A stretch of 64,000 nucleotides of DNA from the NCBI RefSeq assembly GCF_027988105.1, contig NZ_JAQJZJ010000003.1:124001-188000 (forward strand), written 5' to 3'. Shown piece by piece: positions 34,608 to 42,193 of the stretch; within the stretch, counting starts at the first letter, position 1, and each line of letters begins with the position of its first letter. The notes beneath the pieces are model-generated. The model searched no databases. It saw only the letters and a program-made list of their open reading frames with translations, and had not been told where the DNA came from. Source of the DNA: Pseudomonas aestuarii (GTDB taxonomy: Bacteria > Pseudomonadota > Gammaproteobacteria > Pseudomonadales > Pseudomonadaceae). A program made the position numbers and the translations under genes.

Positions 34608-35534
34608 ATGCGTGCTGCTGTGATTTCCGAACGTAATGCTCTGCCGGTGGTAGGCGAGTTCCGCGAGCCCGAGCCGCAGGAAGGCTCGGTGCTGATCGAC
34701 GTGGATACCGCCGGCCTGGGTGGCTGGGACGTGCTGGGCGCCTATCGCCTGGGCGTGGAATACCCGTGCGTGATTCGTGGCGAAGGCGTCGGCCGTGCCC
34801 CCGATGGCCGCCGCGTGTATTTCGGCGAACGTTCACTGTTACCGTTCGGTGCCTGGGCCGAGCGCACCGTGGTGCCGGCTGCGGAAGTCTGGGACGTGCC
34901 GGACGACATCGACGACAAGACCGCCATCAGCATGGGCATTGCCGCTACCGGCGCGATCGTGCCGCTGGAGCAGGCGAAGATCCAGAAAGGCGAGAAGGTG
35001 CTGATCCTCGGGGCCACCGGCACCCTAGGCCAGATCGCCCTGCAACTGGCCCGTGGTATGGGCGCAGGCAAGGTTGTCGGAGCGGCGCGCTCGGCAGAGT
35101 CGCTGCAACGCCTGAAGTCGCTCGGCATCGCCGACGAGGTGGTGACCCTGGGTGGTGCCGATGATGTGGCGGCGCTCAAGGATGCCTCCGGCGGCGGCTT
35201 CGACGTGGTACTCGATTTGGTCTGCGGCCAGCCGATGCTGACCTCGCTGAAAGCCACCAACTGGGGCGCGCGGATCATGACCATTGGTACCGGTGCCGGG
35301 CGTCAGCTCAATCTGGACATTGCCGACCTGCTGTTCCGCACGCTGTCTTGTATCGGTACCGGCCAGCGTCCGCCAGCCGATCGTGAGCAGATCTGGAAAC
35401 GCCTACTGAAAATCGCCAAGGAGCAACAGATCCACGTCGACTATGTCGACTACACCCTGGGTCAGGCTGCCGAAGCCTGGGCGGCCCAGCAGGCCGGCCC
35501 GCACGCCAAGATCACGGCCAGCATCCGCCGCTGA
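34608..35534 (+). CDS. MDR-family quinone-oxidoreductase-like enzyme
   Basis: Medium-chain dehydrogenase/reductase of 308 residues. It has the GroES-like N-terminal fold and the cofactor loop GATGTLGQIALQLAR near residue 140. The zinc ligands of alcohol dehydrogenases are absent, which puts it with quinone reductases and enoyl reductases. An alanine/arginine-containing AARSAES after the second strand suggests NADPH. A strong GGAGG precedes the ATG. An 83-base gap separates it from the MFS gene. It probably reduces an activated double bond or carbonyl. Confidence 0.85.
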   Translation: MRAAVISERNALPVVGEFREPEPQEGSVLIDVDTAGLGGWDVLGAYRLGVEYPCVIRGEGVGRAPDGRRVYFGERSLLPFGAWAERTVVPAAEVWDVPDDIDDKTAISMGIAATGAIVPLEQAKIQKGEKVLILGATGTLGQIALQLARGMGAGKVVGAARSAESLQRLKSLGIADEVVTLGGADDVAALKDASGGGFDVVLDLVCGQPMLTSLKATNWGARIMTIGTGAGRQLNLDIADLLFRTLSCIGTGQRPPADREQIWKRLLKIAKEQQIHVDYVDYTLGQAAEAWAAQQAGPHAKITASIRR

Positions 35535-35547
35535 GTCGAGAGTATGG

Positions 35548-35570
35548 CCGGTCTCCGTCCTGGAGGCCGG
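35548..35570 (+). terminator. Hairpin after MDR gene
   Basis: Nine-base arms (35548-35556, 35562-35570) with one G-T pair around GTCCT, 13 bases after the stop. No T tract. The next 210 bases carry no gene apart from the ribosome site of the small NTF2-fold gene. Confidence 0.45.
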
Positions 35571-35784
35571 GCCGCCTGCCACTTAGCCGTGTGGACAATG
35601 GGTTCGCCCGCCTCAATCCAATTGGGTGGCAGCATCGGTGTTTTGGCCATAGCCGGCGCTGATCCCGGCCTTCCGCGTACCGTGGCCGGCAACAGGCTGC
35701 CTATCCTGGTTCGCAGCCCTTGGGGTGAGCGGCCGACGCAATTCGGCACGGATTACAGTGCAACCTACAGACGGAGTGTACGAC

Positions 35785-36147
35785 ATGGTGAACAGCGAGC
35801 AGGTAGTTCGTGAATTTATTGGCCATTTCCACAACAGTTGGCCGGACGATCTTCGTCAGCCACTGGCTTTACTGGCCGAGGATGCCTACTACCAGATGGT
35901 CACGCCGACCATTGCTGCGGTTCACGGCCGCGAGGACATCCTCAAGGTGTTGGAGGCGGTGAAAGCGAAGGTGGTGAATCAGAAGCATGAGCTGATCAAA
36001 GTCGCCACCCTCGGCAACGTGGTGTTCATGGAGCGGGTCGATCAGTCCTATTGCGATGGTAAATGGGTGGACGTACCAATGGTGGCGGTTTTCGAGCTGA
36101 ATGACGCTGGCAAGATCATCGCCTGGCGTGAATACCTCGACAGATAA
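35785..36147 (+). CDS. NTF2-fold protein, limonene-epoxide-hydrolase-like, copy 2
   Basis: Paralogue of the protein at 30460-30906, 120 residues. The putative triad is again complete: Arg84 and Asp86 in MERVDQ and Asp119 in AWREYLD, close to the ERVD and WRDYFD blocks I recall in limonene-1,2-epoxide hydrolase. The cavity tyrosine may be Tyr35 or Tyr36 (EDAYYQM), but the paired asparagine is a methionine. A GGAG ribosome site precedes the ATG. It lies alone between the MDR gene and an esterase remnant. An epoxide hydrolase role is an inference; SnoaL-like isomerases share the fold. Confidence 0.75.
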   Translation: MVNSEQVVREFIGHFHNSWPDDLRQPLALLAEDAYYQMVTPTIAAVHGREDILKVLEAVKAKVVNQKHELIKVATLGNVVFMERVDQSYCDGKWVDVPMVAVFELNDAGKIIAWREYLDR

Positions 36148-36199
36148 CAATCTCGTAGAGCACAGTATCGCGTTCGAAGATATCGAGAAAATCCTAGTC

Positions 36200-36560
36200 C
36201 AAAGAGCTGCCTGGAGGGGGATGCTGGCGTCGCCGATGTGCAACGCCTAGGGAGGACTGCGTACGTCAGCGGAGCGGTATATCGGCGGGGTTTACGCCAG
36301 CCGATGAGCTGGCGGGCCTGCCGCTGACCTTCATTGGCGTAGGGGCGCTGGACTTGTTCACAGCGTAAAATATCGCTTATGCCCAACAGCTAATCGACTG
36401 GGTAGTTGCGATCGATCTGCACATCTACCCAGGTGCGATTTACCGCTCTGATTGGCTCAAGGTGGCGAGGGTGGCACAGCAGTTTTTTCAGCGAGCACCT
36501 GGCCATGCTTCGGCGCTTGCTGGCCTAGACGAGCAGATGGCGGCAGGCCAATCGGGGCTA
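36200..36560 (+). pseudogene. Alpha/beta hydrolase (HSL-type esterase) remnant
   Basis: C-terminal relic of an esterase: the frame from about 36270 reads FTPADELAGLPLTFIGVGAL then DLF (catalytic Asp region), an in-frame TAA at 36366-36368, then NIAYAQQLIDWV and HIYPGAIYRS, where the catalytic His is replaced (family pattern YPGAFHGF). Upstream, AAWRGMLAS in another frame matches the preceding family block. The N-terminal half with the nucleophile is missing. Clearly dead. Confidence 0.65.
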
Positions 36561-36568
36561 CCTTTGGC

Positions 36569-37198
36569 TCAGCTCAACGGGATGCCGGCAGTCGGCCAGG
36601 TGCCATTGTTCATCAGTTTGTCGAAGGCTTCGGTGATCTCCTGCGCCGAGCAGGGGTAGTCGTGCCTGACCCACCACAACCACAGGCCGATCAACGCGCC
36701 GACAAAGCAGCGCACCACCACTTCACCGGATAGCTCATAGGCACTGCAAATGCCCTGTTTGCGGTAGTGTTCGCGTACTTGGATCAGCAGGATATTTTCC
36801 AGGTGGGCGAGGATGATGCCCTGCGACGGGCTGCTAAAAAACGAGGTGGTCAGAGCAGCATGTCGTTCGGTGGCGGCGAACAGCCAAGTTGAGACATCCA
36901 GCACCACACAGCGGTCGCCGCTGATGTCGTCGACACGGGTGCGCGGTATGCCGATGCTGTCGTAGCCGGCGATCAGAAGGTCTTCCTTGTCGCGAAAGTG
37001 CGCGTAGAAGGTCGAGCGCGCCACCCCAGTACGATCCAGCAGCTCTTGCACGGTGATTTCGCTGTAGTCCTTTTCCAGCGCCAGCCGGTACATGCAGTCG
37101 AGCAACAATTCACGAGTGCGTTGCGAGCGCAGAGCGTGACGTTTGCCGGCGAGTTCGTCAGCCAGCGGCGGGAACTGGAGTGGGATGGGCTGATTCAT
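36569..37198 (-). CDS. TetR-family regulator divergent to the P450 operon
   Basis: Regulator of 209 residues with a TetR helix-turn-helix (about residues 25-70: ALEKDYSEITVQELLDRTGV, ARSTFYAHFRDKEDLL) and a helical ligand domain. The start at 37198 (MNQPIPLQF) fits the family; a longer frame adds an unlikely basic leader. It is divergent from the P450-ferredoxin-GMC-ALDH operon, 242 bases apart, with a spaced inverted repeat in the gap. The likely role is repression of that operon until a substrate or CoA ester binds. Confidence 0.85.
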   Translation of the reverse strand: MNQPIPLQFPPLADELAGKRHALRSQRTRELLLDCMYRLALEKDYSEITVQELLDRTGVARSTFYAHFRDKEDLLIAGYDSIGIPRTRVDDISGDRCVVLDVSTWLFAATERHAALTTSFFSSPSQGIILAHLENILLIQVREHYRKQGICSAYELSGEVVVRCFVGALIGLWLWWVRHDYPCSAQEITEAFDKLMNNGTWPTAGIPLS

Positions 37199-37352
37199 TG
37201 TGGCTACCTGCAAGGCTTTTTTATTGGAGTCATGGCGCCGTGCGCGCAAAGGCTACGGCGGTGATTCCGGCAGACTGGCACAAGCCTTCCCCGGTAGGCA
37301 AGGCGCACTTTGCCTGAGTCCGCTGGGCGGTTGAATTCTGACTTTGAAACCG

Positions 37353-37371
37353 AACAGATCTTAAATTCTGT
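37353..37371. promoter_or_regulatory. Spaced inverted repeat in the TetR/P450 intergenic region
   Basis: AACAGA (37353-37358) and TCTGT (37367-37371) in inverted orientation, 8 bases apart, 70 bases before the P450 ATG. The same AACAGA/TCTGTT half-sites form the compact palindrome at 25986-26000. Candidate operator for the adjacent TetR protein. Confidence 0.4.
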
Positions 37372-37440
37372 CCGTTGTGCATTGTTTGGCCTGGTCTTAC
37401 ATTTTTCTTCGTTCGCAAGAGACGACCGGAGAAAACAATA

Positions 37441-38715
37441 ATGACCGTCGATCACGCCGCCGCCATCCCGCCACATATTTCCGCGCACCTGGTGCAGGAC
37501 TTCGACCTGTGGGCCGAACTCACGGCTCAGGGCGAAAATGCCTATGCCTGGGCCGCCAACTTGCACCGTAGCACCCCACCGATTTTCTGGGTGCCGCGCC
37601 TGAGCTTCCTGTCGGGTACCTGGGTGCCACGCCGCGCGGAAGATCTACGGCGCATCCTGCAAGACCCGGAAACCTTCAGCAGCGTCGGCCTCACGCCTTA
37701 CGCCATGTTACTGGGTGAAAGCTGGCGTCTGGCCCCGCTGGAGGTTGATCCGCCGGATCACGCCAAGTACCGCGCGCTGCTCAATCCGCTGTTCACGCCG
37801 AAAAAGGTCGATGCCCTTGAACAGGACATCCGCGCGCTGGCAACCCAGTTGATCGAAGCGGTGGCAGAGCAGGGCCGTTGCGACTTCAACGAAGATTTCG
37901 CCAAAGCCTTCCCGACCCTGATCTTCCTCAAACTGATGGGCTGGCCGCTGGAAGAGCGTCCGCTGTTCCAGCACTGGACGCAGACCCTGATCAAAAGCGT
38001 CGACATGCAGGTGGTCACCGACAATGCACGGGCGATTACCGGCTGGATTCGCAACCACATCGCCGAACGCCGGCTGGACCCAGGCGATGATTTCACCAGT
38101 TACCTGCTGGCCAGTCAGATCGACGGCCGCGCGCTGACCGATGACGAAATGCTCGGCATCAATTTCCTGATATTTATCGGTGGACTGGACACCGTCACCT
38201 CCAGCATCGGCTTGTTCTTCCGCCATCTGGCGCGCCACCCCGAACAGCAGGCGCAACTGCGCGCCAACCCGGAGCTGATCCCCAATGCGGTCGAGGAACT
38301 GCTGCGCTCCTACTCCATCGTCAACATGCGCCGCACGGTGACTCGCGATGTGCAGATCGGCGAAGCGCTGATGAAGAAGGGGGACATGGTGTTGATCAGC
38401 ACCGAGCTGGCCAACCTAGACCCGGAAGTGTTCGACAACGCCGACCAAGTCGACTTCCTGCGTAGCAGCGGCGCTGCGCCGCACATGGCGTTCTCCTACG
38501 GGGTGCACCGCTGCGTCGGGTCGCACCTGGCACGTCGCGAATTGCGCATCGCCCTGGAACTGTGGCTCAAGCTGATCCCGCCGTTTCGCATCGCCGACGG
38601 AACGCAGCCGCGCTTCAGCGCGGTCGGCGTGTTCGGGATGGAAGACCTGCACCTGCAGTGGGACCCGGTGGTCGGCACTGCGTCGGCCACGCCGGCCGAG
38701 CGGGTGAGTGCATGA
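37441..38715 (+). CDS. Cytochrome P450, P450cam (CYP101)-like
   Basis: Soluble bacterial P450 of 424 residues that would hydroxylate a hydrophobic substrate using electrons from the ferredoxin encoded next. The I-helix acid-alcohol pair is Asp250-Thr251 (GGLDTV), the heme thiolate is Cys358 in FSYGVHRCVGSHLARRE, and the ExxR helix is EELLRS. Numbering and the GGLDTV block parallel P450cam (Asp251, Thr252, Cys357), as does the DPPDHAKYRALLNPLF segment. The ATG at 37441 follows GGAG. The ATGA overlap with the ferredoxin gene shows coupling. The substrate is unknown; CYP101 relatives act on monoterpenoids and ionones. Confidence 0.92.
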   Translation: MTVDHAAAIPPHISAHLVQDFDLWAELTAQGENAYAWAANLHRSTPPIFWVPRLSFLSGTWVPRRAEDLRRILQDPETFSSVGLTPYAMLLGESWRLAPLEVDPPDHAKYRALLNPLFTPKKVDALEQDIRALATQLIEAVAEQGRCDFNEDFAKAFPTLIFLKLMGWPLEERPLFQHWTQTLIKSVDMQVVTDNARAITGWIRNHIAERRLDPGDDFTSYLLASQIDGRALTDDEMLGINFLIFIGGLDTVTSSIGLFFRHLARHPEQQAQLRANPELIPNAVEELLRSYSIVNMRRTVTRDVQIGEALMKKGDMVLISTELANLDPEVFDNADQVDFLRSSGAAPHMAFSYGVHRCVGSHLARRELRIALELWLKLIPPFRIADGTQPRFSAVGVFGMEDLHLQWDPVVGTASATPAERVSA

Positions 38716-38933
38716 AGGTGCGGATCAACCAGCAGGCCTGCGCCGGCCATGCCCGCTGCAACCATGTGGCGCCCGGCCTCTACAGCCTCGACGACAACGG
38801 TTACATCGCCAGCACCGGCTTCTCGGTCGAGGCCGGGCAGCAAGCCCTGGCGCTGCGCGGTGCGCGGGCTTGCCCGGAACGCATCATCGAGGTGCTCGAT
38901 GAACCTGCATCCGCTTCGACCGGCGCGGCCTGA
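38712..38933 (+). CDS. P450-type [3Fe-4S] ferredoxin
   Basis: Ferredoxin of 73 residues. The cluster ligands are Cys10, Cys16 and Cys54 (CAGHARC and ARACPE). His13 stands where a fourth cysteine would be, which is characteristic of the [3Fe-4S] ferredoxins that serve P450s. P450cam itself uses a [2Fe-2S] putidaredoxin, so this pairing differs from the cam operon. Its ATG overlaps the P450 stop. No ferredoxin reductase gene is seen in the window. Confidence 0.92.
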   Translation: MKVRINQQACAGHARCNHVAPGLYSLDDNGYIASTGFSVEAGQQALALRGARACPERIIEVLDEPASASTGAA

Positions 38934-38984
38934 GCCCGCCTGACCACGACCTTTCACGTAATCCAGTAGTAAAGAAGAACACTT

Positions 38985-40604
38985 ATGAGTAAAACCTACG
39001 ACTACATCGTCATCGGTGCGGGATCCTCGGGCTGTGTGCTGGCCAATCGGCTGTCGGCTGACCCCGGCGTATCGGTGCTGCTGATCGAGAGCGGCCCCGA
39101 CCACAGCAGTCCATTGATCAGGATGCCGCGCGGTATCGGCAAACTGCTCAATCCCGGCAATCCCCACGTCTGGTCATACCAGGCCCAGCGGGGCGAGGGC
39201 ATGGCCGACGAATTGTGGCTCAAGGGTAAGACCATTGGCGGCTCCAGTTCGGTCAACGGCATGGTCTATGTGCGCGGCACCCCAGCCGATTACGACGGCT
39301 GGGAAGCCCAGGGCTGCAGCGGTTGGGGCTGGAAGGACATGGGCCGGCAGTTCGTCGCCCTGGAGGACCATCAGCTCGGCGCGGCACAGTGGCGTGGCGT
39401 CGGTGGCCCACTCAAGGTCAGCGTGCACCCGGCCGGCGACCCGCTGTGCGAGGCGATCATCGGCGCGGCCGGCAAGCTCGGGGTTACCCGAGTCAGCGAC
39501 ACCAATCATGTCGACGCCGTCTCTCAGGGTGGATTCGGTTATCAGCCGCAAACCACCTGGAAGGGGCAGCGCTTCAGCGCCGCACGGGCGTTTCTCGACC
39601 CGGTGCGCCAGCGCCCCAACCTCACCATCATGACGGGCACCGATGTGCAGCGCATCGAGTTCAAGGAGCGCCGCGCGGTGGCTGTACGGGTTCGCAGCGC
39701 CGCCGGCCCGCAGCGCTTTGCCATCGGCCGTGAAGTGCTGCTGTGCGCCGGGGCCATCGAGTCGCCAAAGCTGTTGCAACTGTCTGGCATCGGTCCGGCC
39801 GAGCTGCTGCGCGAGCACGGGATCGACGTGGTGTGCGATTCGCCGAATGTCGGCGGCAACCTGCGCGAGCATGTGTACATGGCCATGCAGTATCGGGTGA
39901 CCAGCGGCAGCCTGAACCATTGCTTCTTTGGTTGGGGCTTGTTGCGTTCGGTTTTGCAGTACTTCCTGCGCAAGAAGGGACCGATGACCCACGCGGCGCA
40001 CGAGGCCGGCGGTTTCGTGAAAACCCGTGCGGGGCTGGAACTGCCCGACGCGCAGATCGGCGTCAGCCTTTATTCCATGGAAGGCGACGGCAACAAGGTG
40101 ATGATCGACAAGCAACCGGGTCTGACCATCGGCGGTTATTTCCTTCACCCCGAAAGCCGCGGCCACGTGCGCATCCAGTCGGCCGACCCGTCGGTACCGC
40201 CGCAGATTTGCGGTAATTACCTGGCCGCCGAGATCGATCGCACGTCGGCCATCGCCATGTTCCGCTGGTTTCGTCGGCTGGCTGCTGAGCCGCTGCTCAA
40301 ACCGTTCATCGTCCATGAGCTGACGCCTGGCCCGCAGGTGCAAAGCGACGAGGAGATCCTCGCCGCGGTCCGGCGTCTGGGGCAGACCGCCTTCCACGTC
40401 GCCGGCACCTGCCGAATGGGGGCGGACCGCGACGCGGTGCTCGATCCTCAGTTGAAGGTGCGTGGCGTCGAGGGCGTCCGGGTGGTCGACACCTCGGTCA
40501 TGCCTTGCCTGGTTTCCGGCAACACCAATGCACCGGCGATGGCGATTGCCATGCGCGCGGCAGAAATCATCACCGGTAAAATTGAAGGAGTGGCAGCCGC
40601 ATGA
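38985..40604 (+). CDS. GMC-family FAD alcohol dehydrogenase
   Basis: Flavoprotein of 539 residues of the choline dehydrogenase/AlkJ type. It has the N-terminal dinucleotide fold DYIVIGAGSSGCVLANRLS, the second GMC signature GAIESPKLLQLSGIGP, and C-terminal active-site elements AFHVAGTCRMG (His) and SGNTNAPAMAIA (Asn). It would oxidise the alcohol made by the P450 to an aldehyde. The stop overlaps the ALDH start (ATGA), so the two steps are translationally coupled. Cholesterol-oxidase-like activity is an alternative within the family. Confidence 0.9.
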   Translation: MSKTYDYIVIGAGSSGCVLANRLSADPGVSVLLIESGPDHSSPLIRMPRGIGKLLNPGNPHVWSYQAQRGEGMADELWLKGKTIGGSSSVNGMVYVRGTPADYDGWEAQGCSGWGWKDMGRQFVALEDHQLGAAQWRGVGGPLKVSVHPAGDPLCEAIIGAAGKLGVTRVSDTNHVDAVSQGGFGYQPQTTWKGQRFSAARAFLDPVRQRPNLTIMTGTDVQRIEFKERRAVAVRVRSAAGPQRFAIGREVLLCAGAIESPKLLQLSGIGPAELLREHGIDVVCDSPNVGGNLREHVYMAMQYRVTSGSLNHCFFGWGLLRSVLQYFLRKKGPMTHAAHEAGGFVKTRAGLELPDAQIGVSLYSMEGDGNKVMIDKQPGLTIGGYFLHPESRGHVRIQSADPSVPPQICGNYLAAEIDRTSAIAMFRWFRRLAAEPLLKPFIVHELTPGPQVQSDEEILAAVRRLGQTAFHVAGTCRMGADRDAVLDPQLKVRGVEGVRVVDTSVMPCLVSGNTNAPAMAIAMRAAEIITGKIEGVAAA

Positions 40605-42091
40605 GTATTCCCTTTACCCACCTGGACAAGTTGTACATCGACGGCTGCTGGGTGGCCGCCGACGGAGCTCGCGAAGCGGTACTCAACCCGGCCACCGAAG
40701 CGGTGATCGGCCATGCACCGGTTGGCGACATTGCCGCCGCCGCGAGCGCCATCGCCGCCGCCCGCGAGGCGTTCGATAATGGCCCCTGGCCGCACATGAG
40801 CATGGCCGAGCGCGCTGCCTACATGCGCCGCATGCATGCCGCGCTGGTGGCCCGGCGCGAGCAAATCGCCGCGCTGATCATTGCCGAGGTCGGCTGTTCA
40901 CAAGGCGTGACCTACGCCATGCAGGTGGACATGCCGCTGGCCCATGTGCTGACCGCCATCGAGCAGTCGTTGCATCAGGAACTGCGGCACATTCCACTGG
41001 AAGCCACGCCCAACCCGATGAATCCGAGCGGGCCGCTGATTCTCGGCAGCGGCAGCATCGAGCGCGAAGCCATCGGCGTGGTTGCCGGCATCACCGGCTA
41101 CAACTTCCCGTTCCTGCTCAATCTGGCCAAGGTGTTCCCGGCCTTGCTGGCAGGCAACACCCTGGTACTCAAGCCGTCGCCGTTCACGCCGTATTCCGCC
41201 CTGCTGTTAGGCGAGATCGCCGCCGAGATCGGCTTGCCCAAGGGCGTGCTCAACATCGTTACCGGCGGCATCGAGGTCGGCAGCCTGCTGAGCAGCGACC
41301 CGCAGGTAGACATGGTCTCCTTCACCGGTTCGGAAGCCGTAGGCGTAAGCATCATGGCCCAGGCCGCGCCCACCCTGAAGCGCGTGCACCTGGAACTGGG
41401 CGGCAAGTCGGCGCTGATCGTCCGCGCCGATGCCGACATCCAGGCCACCGCCATGGGCGCACTGGCGGGGCTGACGGTGAACGCCGGGCAGGGTTGCGCC
41501 TTGCTCACCCGCTTCGTGGTGCACAACTCGATTCGCCAGCAGTTCGTGCAGGTTGCCAAGGCCATGGCCAGTCAGATCAAGATCGGCAACCCGGCTGACC
41601 CCAGCGTGATGATGGGGCCACTGATCCGCGAGTCGCAGCGGGCCAAGGTCGAGCATTTCATCGCCAGCGGTCGCGATGCCGGGGCCACCCTGGTGTGCGG
41701 CGGCGGCCGCCCTGTGGGGCTCAAGCAAGGCTTCTTCAGCGAGATCACGCTGTTCGACGAGGTGCGCAACGACATGCACATCGCCCAGGAAGAAATCTTC
41801 GGTCCGGTGGGCGTGACCATCGGTTTCGACACGGACGAGGAGGCCATCGCCATCGCCAACGACTCGCGTTATGGCCTCAACGGCGGCATCGCCAGTGCCG
41901 ACGCCGCGACCGCCTACCAGATGGCCCGGCGCATCCGTGCCGGCAGCGTCTACATCAACGGTGGTGGCGGCAAGATGCCCTATGCGCCGATTGGCGGCTT
42001 CAAACGTTCGGGCATCGGCCGCGAGTTCGGCCCGGACTGGCTCAAGGAGTTCACCCAGGAGAAATCGATCATCTATCCCGTTGGCCGCTAG
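40601..42091 (+). CDS. Aldehyde dehydrogenase
   Basis: NAD(P)-dependent aldehyde dehydrogenase of 496 residues. The catalytic cysteine is in NAGQGCALLTR (about residue 290), the general-base glutamate in LELGGKSALIV, and the cofactor loop in FTGSEAVGV. It would turn the aldehyde produced by the GMC enzyme into a carboxylic acid ready for CoA activation. Last enzyme gene of the P450 operon; the second DUF1302 gene starts about 100 bases later on the same strand. Its start is coupled to the GMC stop. Confidence 0.93.
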   Translation: MSIPFTHLDKLYIDGCWVAADGAREAVLNPATEAVIGHAPVGDIAAAASAIAAAREAFDNGPWPHMSMAERAAYMRRMHAALVARREQIAALIIAEVGCSQGVTYAMQVDMPLAHVLTAIEQSLHQELRHIPLEATPNPMNPSGPLILGSGSIEREAIGVVAGITGYNFPFLLNLAKVFPALLAGNTLVLKPSPFTPYSALLLGEIAAEIGLPKGVLNIVTGGIEVGSLLSSDPQVDMVSFTGSEAVGVSIMAQAAPTLKRVHLELGGKSALIVRADADIQATAMGALAGLTVNAGQGCALLTRFVVHNSIRQQFVQVAKAMASQIKIGNPADPSVMMGPLIRESQRAKVEHFIASGRDAGATLVCGGGRPVGLKQGFFSEITLFDEVRNDMHIAQEEIFGPVGVTIGFDTDEEAIAIANDSRYGLNGGIASADAATAYQMARRIRAGSVYINGGGGKMPYAPIGGFKRSGIGREFGPDWLKEFTQEKSIIYPVGR

Positions 42092-42193
42092 TTCGCGCTG
42101 ATCCAGGGGTCACTGCGCGTTTTACCTCGGGTATGCGCCGCCGGCAGCGCTGGCGCTTACCAATAGGCGACTGAAAATAAAAAGGTGGTTTGT

